Of a stretch of 64,000 bases of DNA, positions 13,960 to 25,760 are shown piece by piece. Both the position numbers and the translations under genes were made by a program. The notes beneath the pieces are model-generated. The model ran no database searches. It was not told the DNA's origin and was given only the letters and a program-made list of their open reading frames with translations. Origin of the DNA: Phylloscopus collybita (taxonomy: Eukaryota; Chordata; Aves; Passeriformes; Phylloscopidae); NCBI GenBank assembly GCA_027886175.1, contig JAJNNQ010000004.1, positions 19,935,001 through 19,999,000 of the forward strand, given 5' to 3'. Positions within the stretch are counted from its first letter, which is position 1; the number at the start of each line of letters is the position of its first letter.

Positions 13960-14160
13960 TAAAGGGAAGGTGTGGTGGGCTGACCTTGGGCAGCTGCCAG
14001 TCTTCCTCTCCGACAGGACCGGCAGAGAGAAGGAAAAATCAAGATCTCATGGGCTAAGACAAAGGCAGGGAGAATATTTACCAATTGCCATCACAGGCAG
14101 AACAGGCTCCATGGGCTGCAGGCTGTGCTGCACTCTCTCCATGGCATCCAGGTGAATCTC
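13960..14160 (-). mobile_element. Diverged ERVL-type LTR fragment (tentative)
   Basis: The block TGGGCTGACC followed by a GGGCAGCTGCCAG-like segment and a TCATGGGCTAAGACAAAGGC segment resembles, in order and spacing, a widespread avian ERVL LTR read on the minus strand. The resemblance rests on memory of the family and the copy is clearly degraded. Ends are approximate. The short open frames over it are not genes. Confidence 0.35.
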
Positions 14161-17100
14161 TGCTCCAAAAAAAATGAAGTAAGTTCAAAATTCTTCTATT
14201 ATAGTATCTCCTAGACCAGCATCTGTCATGCTGAAATGACTTGGAGAAGTTCAGCCTGTAGAGAGGCATAAAGGGCAAAGTGGTTTCAAAACAACCTAAA
14301 CTTTTCCGTGCTTAACAAATCATTGTGCATTTTCCACCCCAGTTCAGATGTTCCACACCTGAAGTAGTCAAGCCACTGGCAGGTTTTGGTGTAGAACATT
14401 AATAAAAGCTAAGCTGACAATCAGAAACAACAATTGACAGTGAGTGTAAGAGGGAGAAGTGGGCAAATATGACACCATAATATCTGTTTGAAATGGGAGA
14501 TGAAAGGGGAAGTATTCGATCCCCTGGAACGTCCCCCCACCTCTGCAGCCTTTGTAGTAGAGACTTCCCCAACTATAAAAAGAAGCAAAAGAAGTTGTAG
14601 GTTATCACGCTTCATCACTTCTCCTTTAATCTCCATATAAAGGTGATTAATTTCAAACTCTTTCAACTATAGAGCATTCACCATGCAGGGGAGTAGGGAA
14701 TCAAGACCATCTCAAGAAGCAGTTTCTTACATATTGCGGAACTTTTTACTCTTTTTTTTTTATTCTCTTTTCCCCCATAGGTTTGCAGCAAAATCAGCCA
14801 AATGACATTAGCTATGCTTTAAATTTCAATTTCCACACTTCTTTCGTTCTGTATCTCACTCCTTTTTTCATCTCACCACCTAACTTCCTCAGATTTCAAG
14901 TGTAACGAATCTCAAACTCTGTGCATAAAGGAAACGAGGAAAAAGGAAACTATCAGGAACCTATGAATTTTTGCTTGGCAGGTTCAGAAAGTTTTCTGGG
15001 GTTTGATGATATCCAGCCATTTGCACAGTTATTACTGATTTAGGTACCCTACACAATCTTCCTGGCTGTCCATCAATAGTTGCTGACCCTGGAGGATTCA
15101 GCAGCAGAAGTGGAAAATCACAAACCCTACAAATTGATAACAAGTACAGGTTCTGCTTTCTCAAAAGGATTTGTAAGATTGTTGCCACCACCAGGGTTCA
15201 AAGTGTCTCACTCCACAGAGCTGGAGTCAGATGATACCATTTGAATTTAATTTTAGCCCAAACTGTTGGCATAACTCTCATGGACATTGTTTAGTGTCTC
15301 TAGGCTGAGACAGACTTATTTTTGATTAATTGTTAAGAATGACCTTGAAACTTTAGTCTGTTCTAAGGAATGAGGGTGGTTACTAGGGAAAGATGATATT
15401 TAGCACACAGAAGTACTGCTTATTTATAAAAAAAGAATTGGAAAATTTTCTGGACACAAAGGCTTTCCTTTCCCTGGACAACTTTCTCTAAGATGTTATA
15501 TTTGAAAGTCAGAAATTGCATTCTTTCATATCTATATCCATTTATTTTAACGTGAAGCATCTTTTTATCTTCATCTTAAAATAGAAAGATCCAAGCTCCA
15601 AAAAATTTGGCTTCTCAGTCTCACTAGAATGTTTTTCCACAATGATAGATGAAAGAAGCACAGCTTGCAGTCTGGGTAATCAAATATTGTATTTTTCTAC
15701 CCTGTGAGTTCTGTATACATGCTTGAAGTTTATAATCAGTGAGCAGTACCCAAAATCTTCTTACAATTACACTATTTTAAATATAGTCTAAATTTAATGC
15801 CAGATCTTTTGTAGATTAATGTGGGGTTATTTGTATTTTGCACAACTTGGTATTAAATACTAATGCAAAAAGCATGAAATTACTTTAGCTGTGTTAGAAA
15901 ACCTTGGTGGTGGTGGTATTTATGGAGGATTCCACCTTGATATGTAATGAAAATAACAGAAACCCTGTTTTTACTGCAAATAATCTGGTCTGATGTGTGG
16001 TTCACGTGGAATTGTGATGCCATTGGTGCATAGTAAGTTCCATGTAAAATGAGTTACACCAAGCATTATCTGTGAGACATCACATTTTCTTTATAAGATT
16101 TAGAGAGAATAAAGGGTGTTTTTCTCCCCAGGGGTGACCTGAATGAGGAGCTTTTACACATTGTGTTTTCTGTTCCTTTTGTTTCCAAAGATCTGCGTGG
16201 TTACTTTTGCAAATTTAGGGAGCATAACATAAATTTGCAATCATTTCTTGGACCAGAAGAATATCATAAAAATGATCTCACTTTGCTTCATTACAACACC
16301 TGCTTGCAGTAAGATCGCATCTTATCTATTTCTGTAATAAAATGCCATGGAAGAGCTGTGCTCTTAATTATCCTGCTAAATAATGGGACACATTTAAAGC
16401 CTTTCCACTCCATCTCCCAGCGCTCATTAGTGTCACTTATGAGTTATTTGTCTGCCAGTTTTTGCTTTTTTACCAAAAAATAGAGTTAAATGCATATTCT
16501 GATATAAAACGAATGCATAATTAATATTCCCTTCTGCTTCAGAAATTAATAGCAGAAGAAATACCAAGTGTTTCACTGAAAGCTGGTCCACTGAGAAGTA
16601 ACCAATATTTCAGCGTTTCTTATTGTTAAGGAAAAGAAGAAGTACCTTGACACAGCAGCTTTAATAGATTAAACAATAACAATTAGAGAAGGGTTCCATA
16701 AAAAGCCTCTTGTTCACCTGACAGGTTGAACAAATGAGGTATTTTTCAGTTATGACAGATTTGCATGTGCTCTGTCTGAGAGCTGATATGGACTGAATTC
16801 CTTACAGTGGAAATGTAGGATGGGGGAACATCGTAGTTATTATTTTGAATTCTTAAACTGTTAGTGGTTTAATGGTTTCAACAGGGGGAGTTGAAACCAC
16901 TAAATATTTTCCTGTTAAATGCCTTTTATATTGCAGCAACCTGTGCAACATCTAAAAAGTCCTTTGGAAGTGTTTTCAGTGCTAAATATGAGTTGGGAGT
17001 GAGTGGTTAAAACTTTATGGGTAGAATGTTGATATCAATAAAAAGTTTATAAATTGACAATTGAGAATAAATAATTAGAAGATCCTGAAGAAAAAATATA

Positions 17101-18044
17101 AATCAATTTAGCTAGCACACTTGAACTGTCTTATGGTAACTGGTAGGGGGAAATGATTAAATGGAAACCTGTTAAAGAAAATATTTAATTCCCTTTAGTA
17201 CCTGCTTTCAGCATTGAGGTTTGCCTTATAAAAACTGCCTTCAGTGGGTTGTTTAACCAAGTGTTGTAATTGCCTGGCTATGTGCATTTCATTAGAGCAG
17301 GAAGAGATTTGAGGTATTTATCCCTTCAGAAAGCAGGAAGTGTGGAATTGCCCTAGAAATGGCTTTGCCTTGCTCCCAGGTTGTTGCTGCCATGCCCAGA
17401 GGGGAAAAGAACAGGAGCTTTGTCTGATCAGAAGCCAGCTCAGAGAACACTTAAATTATTCCTCTGCCATCTCAGCAAAGGGCAGAAATGTTCCCAGTGC
17501 AGGTGGAACTGTTGGATCCCAGCACAAATCTGGGACATAAAGCCCATGGAAGCTGGTAAGAACCCATCCATGAAAGAACCCCACAAGCCCAGGTGCTCCT
17601 GAGTTCGTACTGGCTGTGAGGGAGCTAAAGAAAGTTCAAAAAGAGATGAAATGTGTCATCACCACTTAATCCCAGCACATGTGACCCCGCTGGAGCTTTG
17701 CCAAATGGTGATAAAACCAATACTGAAAAGCATAAAACCCATCTGAAAGCACAGATTCCACTCTGCTGGGGCCCTGTGGCATTTCAGCTCTGCTTTGGAT
17801 AAAAATGTTGAGGAGTACAGGCTTTGGATCCCATGACCTTTGCTGTGAAGGAGGGGAGGAAGAAAGTAAAAGAGACTCTCCTGGTTTACCTAAGTCAAGA
17901 GCATGGAAATCCTGATATTAATTAATTAATTAGCAATGGCAGTGGTAGGAAAGGAGAGTGGGGAAAGAATAACTATGTCCTCCTGGATTAGCATATATGA
18001 GAATCTTTAGCTCATCAGTGACCTTATTAACATAGAGTAATCAG
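14161..18044. other. AT-rich non-coding DNA
   Basis: No gene is recognised. A strong imperfect inverted repeat lies at 16861-16902. The block at about 16290-16560 is AT-rich and not repeat-like, with several TAATTA-type motifs, and could be a conserved regulatory element, which cannot be judged without other genomes. Confidence 0.5.
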
Positions 18045-18360
18045 AGACTTAATAGAATTATATGGAATTAAATTTGGAAAAGACCTCTAAGACTATTGAG
18101 TCCAGCTGTTAACCCAGCACCTCTGTGGCTGACCTGGCTGGCAGGTCCTGGCTGCTGCATTCCCTTTTTGTCCCACATCAGTGAGCGGCAGGTCCTGCCA
18201 GGGCAGCAGCCCCCTGTGCCCTCCTTCCCCAGCAATAATGCCCTCACCATGGGGAATGGGACTGCCAGGACACCAAATCAGATGGTGCCATTCCTCAAGG
18301 AAAGAATGTTTAAGGGGTGTCCAATTTTAGGCTGCTCACTTCCTTGCTGTGGTTCAAACA
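18045..18360 (-). mobile_element. CR1-type LINE fragment
   Basis: The segment GGAAAAGACCTCTAAGA followed by GAGTCCAGCTGTTAACCC has the form of the 3' end of a CR1 retrotransposon read in reverse, as is typical of birds. It continues into a GC-richer part containing CTGCCAGGGCAGCAG. Only the 3' portion is present, with no reverse transcriptase frame. The left boundary is fairly clear and the right boundary is approximate. Confidence 0.6.
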
Positions 18361-18820
18361 CAAGGAAAAAGAAGCAGCCTTTGCACCGACAGCACTGCTG
18401 CAAAATTCAATTTCTTTTAAGTGCTCTAAGGGCTCTGTTATATAACACAAATTCTATGATTTTTAGTCTGTGTAAGCCATAGATTTGTATTTTACAGATG
18501 CCAGAGAGCTTTGTATAAGCATGTTGGATTTGTTTTGTTTTGTTGTTTTTTGTTTTTTTTTCAAAAACCCAAACAATGGAGAGGAAAGGAGTTAAAAAAG
18601 CAAGAGAGGATACCTTAAAAAAGAGAGAATGGGGAGAAATAAGGAAGAGCAATAAATGATGGAATTGCTAGAGGGTGATTGGCCTTTAAGAATTAATGAC
18701 TTTTCCTTCATCTCTGGTCATTCAGCCTTCTTCCAGAGGTGAGAAAAAATAATCCTCTGGAAGAAGGAAATATAATTCATGATGTGCTTAATCAGTGCTG
18801 GTGGGGGGGGAATGGGAACC
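18361..18820. other. Non-coding DNA, nothing recognised
   Basis: No gene is seen. A T-rich stretch with TTTTG units lies at about 18529-18560 and a G run at 18802-18810. Confidence 0.5.
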
Positions 18821-19330
18821 TTATTTCTTTTCTTTTCTTTTCTTTTCTTTTCTTTTCTTTTCTTTTCTTTTCCTTTTCTTTTCTTTTCTTTTTTTTTCTT
18901 TTCTTTTCTTTTCCTTTTCTTTTCTTTTCTTTTCTTTTCTTTTCTTTTCTTTTCTTTTCTTTTCTTTTCTTTTCTTTTCTTTTCTTTTCTTTTCTTTTCT
19001 TTTCTTTTCTTTTCTTTTCTTTTCTTTTCTTTTCTTTTCTTTTCTTTTCTTTTCTTTTCTTTTCTTTTCTTTTCCCTTCCTTCCTTCCTTCCTTCCTTCC
19101 TTCCTTCCTTCCTTCCTTCCTTCCTTCCTTCCTTCCTTCCTTCCTTCCTTCCTTCCTTCCTTCCTTCCTTCCATCTCTTTCTCTCTTTGTCTCTCTCTTT
19201 CTTCTTTCTCTCTCTCCTCTTTCTCTCTTTCTCTCTTTCTCTCCTCTTTCTCTCTTCTTCTTTTTTTCTTTTTCTCTTTTTCTTTTTCTTTTTCTTTTTC
19301 TTTTTCTTTTTCTTTTTCTTTTCCTTTTTC
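18821..19330. repeat. 510-bp polypyrimidine satellite-like tract
   Basis: The + strand is almost purely C and T for about 510 bp. It begins with dozens of TTTTC units (about 18826-19074), passes into TTCC units (about 19075-19172), then mixed CT-rich sequence, and ends in CTTTTT units (about 19258-19329). Six overlapping open frames of 190-295 codons cover it, but they encode only Lys/Glu/Arg or Phe/Ser/Leu repeats and are artefacts. Such mirror-symmetric tracts can form triplex (H-DNA) structures. Confidence 0.97.
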
Positions 19331-22300
19331 GACAGGAGGTTTGAATTTTGCAGACAGAAGACAAATTGGTGTCTGAAAGAGTACAAAGCAAAAATGCAGA
19401 GTTGGAAGGCACAATCCCAGGATGAAAATTGACAAGGATAGCCACAGATCTCAGAAGCAGAGCTGTGTGACCTGCCCATCATCTTCCTTTGCCTGCCTCT
19501 CCCCATAAGGACGTGACATAGGCCTTGAAGAATCTCTGCACAGCCAAAATTGAAAGGAAAAGAGATGGGATTTTGCAAACCAAGCAACTTTTTCAACATC
19601 TTCAAAAGATCTTAATGCACAAAGCTTCCCGTGAGAATGAAGTGACTTTGGATCTGTTTTTGACTTTTTGTTACCTTATACAGGACTGTTCAGAAGGGGC
19701 CAAAGAAAATTCAATTGCACAGGGCCAAATGTGGGGTGAGAAAGAAGAAATAAACATGGAAGTTCTCAATTTTTCTGGAAAACACAAGTAACTGTATCAT
19801 TCTTGGGGCTGGACTAGAATGAACTCAGTGGAATTCCATTGATGTAGTTTGTGGGCTATTCCTGACCTATTTCCATGGCTCCCATTGAGTTTTTGCACCT
19901 TGGTTTTGCATATTTTGGTTTGCAGTTTATATCTAGGTTGATAAACCAACCTGCCAGGCCAGGTTCAGCCAACTGGAACTCACTGCCATTAGGGACAGTC
20001 CCTCTGTAGGGACTTGCACCAACAAGAAGCCTCAAAAAAACCCCCCATGTGAACAATTTGGTGAATTAGCACAGGCCAGAGGTTGATCCTAAAAAGCAGT
20101 TTGAATATGATCATGCATAGAGGAGTGGTGAGGAGAAAGATTTTTATGAACAGGTCATGCTACTTGACCTCAAGGCTGCCCAGTTTTTCCTGACACTGGA
20201 TAATTTACAGGAACAGACATCACAGAGGGGATCTTCTCCTGAAGACACTGAAAGCTCATTAATTATACTCAGCATAACTAATATTGAACAACAAAGTGAG
20301 CAATGATGTTATTCTAAAACAGGGGAGATGATTTCACATCTCTTTAGTTCAAAGAAATATCTACAGTTTTTATTTTTTTTTTAATGTGGGAGTTGAGATA
20401 GTGATGTAGATTAAACAATAAATTCCTGATCTTGGTCTCCTGAATTAATGCTGGGAACATCAGTGATGTAACCTGGTACAAAACTGACAAATGTTAGATC
20501 AGAGTCAGGCTATGAAATTCTTATAATTATCACTTGTCTACATACTGAACGTAAGATAACTGCAACTAATTAGAGGTATGAAAGAAAAGAAAGATAAGTG
20601 TGTACAAACATCACAGCAGAGATTAAAAGTCTGTTTATATGCTGTTATTTTTAGGGCAGAATTTCTATACAAAACATTAATATAAAGCTTTTTTCTTGTA
20701 ACCAGCAGATCTGCCCTGATTATGAATCTAAAAAGATACAGTAAATAAAGGCAATCAGAAAACAAAATGCCATAGCCTTGGAGACTCAAATTGACAGAGC
20801 AACAGAGTGCAGAAGCATTTGTGGGTTATTAAAATCTAGCCCTCAGCCTTGTGCTCTCAGATTGGTAATTTAGTGAAGCACTAATGTTTGAAAGAGAATA
20901 TGATGTGGAATTGCTTAAGAAATTGATTTAGATGCTTTAATATCTCCAGTGATCTAGTAACAGGTATGCCTAATGAAACAAATTGTTTATGTGAATTCAG
21001 AAATACAGTTTTGAGGTGTTTTTCTTTTTTCTTTGATGCCAAGTGATTATTTTAATGAGACAAACTCACAAACACAACAAAATCTTTTCACCTTAAAGCA
21101 ATAAAAACAGAGATGCTGAAAACACATGAGAAATGATTTTTCTCTCATGCAAATGAGAAGCACATATCTGTAATCAGCCCTGGATGCATTAAATCATCCT
21201 TGCAATATTTATATATGTATTAATAATACAGAGTCTGATATTGATATGTGGGAAAGTAACACTGTTGATGCCAATGAAATAAATTGTACTAAAATTAGAG
21301 TAAAATGAATAAAAAATTAGGCCCCAACTTGCTAATTATGCAATACATGAAAGCTATAAATAAATCTAGACCCTTGGAAACATCAATTAGATGGCACTAC
21401 ATAGTGCACAAAGGCTAAAAATGTGAGAATTATCTGTACCTGGTGCTTCAGCTTCAGAGTTTAGAGTCTGCTCCAGCATTGGAACTATGTTCATTTCTGA
21501 AGGAACAAAGAAGTAATTGTTCAATTGTTCAATTTGACTAATAAGTAGGCCAAGAATGAATTACAGCACTATAAACTGAAAGGCAACAGTGAAAACAGAG
21601 CTGTATAAATATAAAAAAATATAGATTGAGATTAGAAAAAAAACCCCAAAACTAGTTAAAAATAGTGATAAAAGAACAATATTGACTGAATTGGACCTGC
21701 AGACTAACTCAGAAATAAGCAAACTAAATATTACAATCACTGGCTTCGAAGCCCTTAGATAATTTTTCTTCTACCTATTTCTCTGGAATTTATCCCCTAC
21801 TTTAAACATTCTTATTCTACTCTAAGTCTCTTAAACTGGAAAATCATTACAAAGCTTTCTTAGTTTTAAAACAAAGACATAATGCATTGAACTGTGAAGT
21901 CTTAGGCAAATAAGTTACAAATTGCCACAGTGTGGAGTGATTTTCATGGCTGCTCCAACAGCCCAGGTGACAGGGCAAGACTAAAAGAAATGAGTTGGTT
22001 CTAACTAAAAACTTCAGTTACAAGAAAAGTGATACCTGCATTATGTGATAAAGATCTGTCAGCTGTCCCAGGACATACAAAAATTGCTGCCATTGTCCAG
22101 TTTGACCATTCAAGTCCTCACCAATTCTACCATCTTCCACAATATTTTTAATACTCTGCACTGTGCACCTGACAAGCAGCAGGAATGAGGTTTTGGGGGC
22201 TGAGTTCAGTGAGTGAGGACTTTGCCTCACTCATCTCAGGCACCTAAATAGTCCAAAAATTAGCCTGGAATGATTTATCCAAGTATCATATCAGAGTCAG

Positions 22301-23943
22301 CTATTTATTTTCTGCTGGTCCTGTATTATTTGATTTCCAGCCAAGTGTAAGTGGCCAGCTGTAGCACATTTTCAGAATGAGGCACTTAATGAACATGTTT
22401 AGTGTTAATATAGTTATTTATGTGTTATCTCTCACTGTTTTATTGCAGATGATAGGAAAATAGCACTGTATATTGTTGAAAGGGGGTAACTGGGACATGG
22501 TTTTATGTTTCTAGGAAACAATATTAAATTCAGCAAGTGGGAGTTCCTGGTTTAGAAAAATGAACTCTATGTGAAGTAGAGAAAAACTGGAGGGAAAAAA
22601 AAAAACCCTGACAATTAAAGCTTCAAAGAGATATCAAGTACAGTTTGATGTCAGATGTAAAGAATTATACACAACAAAATATCAACAAATAAAAGCAAAA
22701 AGCAATAAAAAGAAAATTCTGCAAGTCTGCTTGTTTATTTATTTCACATTTAGGATATATACATCAACTTGCCCAAGATACTGCAAAATAAAACATTAAG
22801 AACATCTGAATGCAAAACGAGAATAATCAACATCTTTAATTTCAAAGTGCTATATTATGTGTAAACAAAAGCATATGAATGTGACTATAAAAAAGATGAT
22901 AATTCAGTTCTAGATGAAAATGTTTCCATTTTGTAGGATGAAGACTCTTCTTGCTGCATTACCATTCTGAGGGCCTAAGAATTGAGCAGCCAAATCCTCT
23001 TTGTTTGACTCAGGTGAGCAGATCTCTTTAAAAATCAAACATAATAAGCCCAAAACACCTTTGAAGCCATCAAAAATATAAATTATATTTGAGTATATAA
23101 GCAACTACCTGATCTTAGGTTAGACTACAGTCAAAACAATTTCTGTGCTGACACACTTTCTGTTCAAGTTGTTGAAACAATTTTTAAAAATCAGATAAAT
23201 ATACTCTTGGGGTTGTTTTGCAGCTCAGTCTGGAGATGCAGTCCCAGCTCAGATTCAGGCTCTGTGGCCATTTCCAGCTCAGGGTGGGCAGGATATCCAT
23301 CATTCACCTGCAGTGTGCCCTGGGATTGCATCCTGCATAATCCATTTCATTATTTGCAATGGGAACAACTCATCTGGAGCCTTCTTTTGAACCCTACAAG
23401 AAGCAAACTGAGGAGGGACAGGGTGTGGGAAGTGGAAAAGATGAGAAGTGGGTTGGAAGGGCTGTGGATCACAGGGGTAACAAAACTGAAAATCGGCTTG
23501 GCTTTGGAGACATAGATCAGAGAATATCAAGAGCCACCTGAGGAAGTGATGGAGAGAGAACATTTGGGTTTCTAGAAGACTACTTTCAGTGTGATTTAGG
23601 GAGGTGATAATATTTGCTGACATCATACAGTTGCTTTCATCTTACAACTGTTTCAATTGAGATGTTGCAGTGATGTTCTAAATTAAAAGCTTTTTTTTTT
23701 TTTTTTTGTGAAGCAAGAGGAAATTTAATCAATATAGATTAATTTAGAGCAGCTGCTATTCGCTAAGTAGGAACAGTTCCATCTCTGAAGAATTTTAAAT
23801 CCAGCTTTTATGATGTAACCTGCAGTACATTTGAATATATTCCCCCGGCCTCAGCAGTGCTGTAATTCTGCTAAGCTCAATGAAATTTATCTCATTCCAG
23901 ACAATGTGCTGTAGATCTTCACTTGTTTATTTCTCAGAAGCTC
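19331..23943. other. AT-rich non-coding DNA
   Basis: No gene or RNA is recognised. The block at about 21130-21420 contains an ATGCAAAT octamer and many homeodomain-type TAAT motifs and looks less repeat-like than its surroundings. A and T runs occur at about 20374-20384, 22598-22609 and 23690-23707. Confidence 0.5.
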
Positions 23944-24042
23944 CTTTTTCTTTTTCTTTTTCTTTTTCTTTTTCTTTTTCTTTTTCTTTTTCTTTTTCTT
24001 TTTCTTTTTCTTTTTCTTTTTCTTTTTCTTTTTCTTTTCCCT
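23944..24042. repeat. CTTTTT hexanucleotide tandem repeat
   Basis: About 16 consecutive CTTTTT units form a homopyrimidine tract of about 100 bp. The same unit ends the large tract at 19330. The lysine-run and phenylalanine-leucine open frames over it are composition artefacts. Confidence 0.95.
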
Positions 24043-24289
24043 TGTGGAAACAGAGGTGATGTAAAGCCACGAAACCTTGGGATGCCAGGAAAAGATGAAA
24101 TGTGGAAGGTGCTGCTCTGAGAGTGGATCAGGAGAGGGGCTCCTGTCCCTGGAGTTCACCAGGGGGATTCAGTGTCCACACCTGTGGGAAATATTAAAGG
24201 TAAGGAGGCTTTCAGAAGCTGTGAAAGCAGCCCCAGGAACAGAAAGAGCAGAAGCACTTGCAGAATTAGCTGCAATTGCAAAGTAAGAA
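24043..24289. other. Non-coding DNA, possibly the start of the next LTR
   Basis: No gene is recognised. The 3' part could belong to the LTR called next, whose left end I cannot place. Confidence 0.4.
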
Positions 24290-24690
24290 AGTAAGAAAAG
24301 CTACAATAGTACAGAAAGCAAGGACAAGAAACAATAGTCTGAGACTTATGTTTAGCTAGGATAGATCTTAAGACAGCAGAAAAATATGCTTAGCAAGATA
24401 GTAGAAGGTTTTAAGGTTAATAATGGAATATTGTGTATTGTTAATAGGAAGCAAACAAGCATGAATGGGTTTGAAGCAGTTGTGGGTGTGCTCTCAGTGA
24501 CTGGCTGGAACAATTGTCTGTAAGCTTTAGCAATGTGCCATTGGCTGGAAAACTTTTTAAATACCTATAACAACAAAAAAAAATCTTCAGCCACTACTAG
24601 CAATACATGAACTGTTGCCATCTTTCAATTGTCTCAACCTGTTACAAAACTAATATCACAATAAAAGCTTAAAAAAAAGTCTCCCAGTAA
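24290..24690 (+). mobile_element. LTR of an avian endogenous retrovirus (tentative)
   Basis: The order of elements suggests an LTR on the + strand. A TTTTTAAATACC TATA-like block at about 24555 is followed by GAACTGTTGCCATCTTTC, GTCTCAACCTGTTAC and a polyadenylation signal AATAAA at 24660-24665. AAGTCTCCCAGTAATCCCATCC then has the form of the U5 end of a family common in birds. Boundaries are uncertain and no target duplication was identified. Confidence 0.45.
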
Positions 24691-25534
24691 TCCCATCCTG
24701 CTCATGCAAACCACCAACACACACACCCTCCACCTGCACCTGTCCCAGGACACCTGAAGGTCCCCCCTCTCCCAAAACAGAGGTGTGACATCTAAAATAA
24801 TGCACCTGATCTAAGGGGTGGATATTGCACAGCAGCCAGTAAATTTTGCCAGACTGCTTTGATGTAGTTGGGAGCCCACAAAAGAAAGATGCCACCAGCT
24901 GAGTTACACCAGTCACTTGGGAACTTGTTTCCATTCCAAACATGTTCTGCACAGCTCCTTAAGCGCCTCTTTGGAAATGTGTCCAAGTGCACAGCTCCCA
25001 TTTAATTCAGTGGCACTTGGGTGATTTCCAAAGCCTACTAAGCATCTCTAGCATCACTGAGACAGTATTTTAAATTCTGTTGCAGTCAAAAGCCAGACAG
25101 AAAACACAGAAGTAAATCTGGACCTAGTTTAATGTACAGCAGTGCTGGGCTGTAAATCCAAGGAGCTGTTAAATGGCTCCAGAGGCTATAAATTACATCA
25201 GTCATGGTGGCTCAGTTACCACTGCCATGGACTAATTATGGAGACATGAGGTCCATTCTGACAGCAGTGGTATTCCCTCTGTCCCTCTTTATTTCAGTTC
25301 CTGTCCATGTTGAGTTTCTCCTGTTGGCAACACTTGTGCTAGGAGTGGCTTTTATCAGGGTGGGGTTTTTTTTGGCTTTCAAGAAAAGCGGTTTCTAAAA
25401 ATATGGATTGTGATGAATTTCAATACAGGTGTAAATGAGAAGCACATTGATAGAGAGTTCTAAGCCAGGAGTAAGCTGGCTTTCCTCTGAGAATCCAGGC
25501 ATCAGGAGAACTCTCCTGAGCAGCATCAGGATCC
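24691..25534. other. Non-coding DNA, nothing recognised
   Basis: Short open frames only. I recognise no gene or repeat. Confidence 0.5.
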
Positions 25535-25760
25535 TGTGATTGTCGCAATTCCACATGAATGAATGACACTCACACACTGGGATGTCCAAGGCAAAAAAGG
25601 GGCAGTTTATTTACAGACCTTGACATTTATAGAATTCCAACAGTGACCATGGATTGGAGGAAGAAAATTGTCCTCTCCAATCACACTGGTCAACCCAACA
25701 GTCCATCAATTCTCTCCTCCTCCTGAAAGGAATGCAAAACAATTATTGAAATTGTTTCAA
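25535..25760 (-). mobile_element. LTR-like element, minus strand (tentative)
   Basis: Read on the minus strand, a TATAAA (25626-25631) is followed about 15 bp later by AATAAA (25606-25611) and then a stretch ending in CA at 25535. The same compact TATA/polyadenylation arrangement and a similar terminal stretch are found in the element at 38168. Both also share GAAAGGAATGCAAAAC on the + strand (here about 25727-25742). The U3 end is not defined. Confidence 0.4.

Noticed and set aside
18718..19605. Long open frames (190-295 codons) on both strands
   Set aside because: They consist of Lys/Glu/Arg or Phe/Ser/Leu repeats over a polypyrimidine tract. All frames are open because of composition, not selection.
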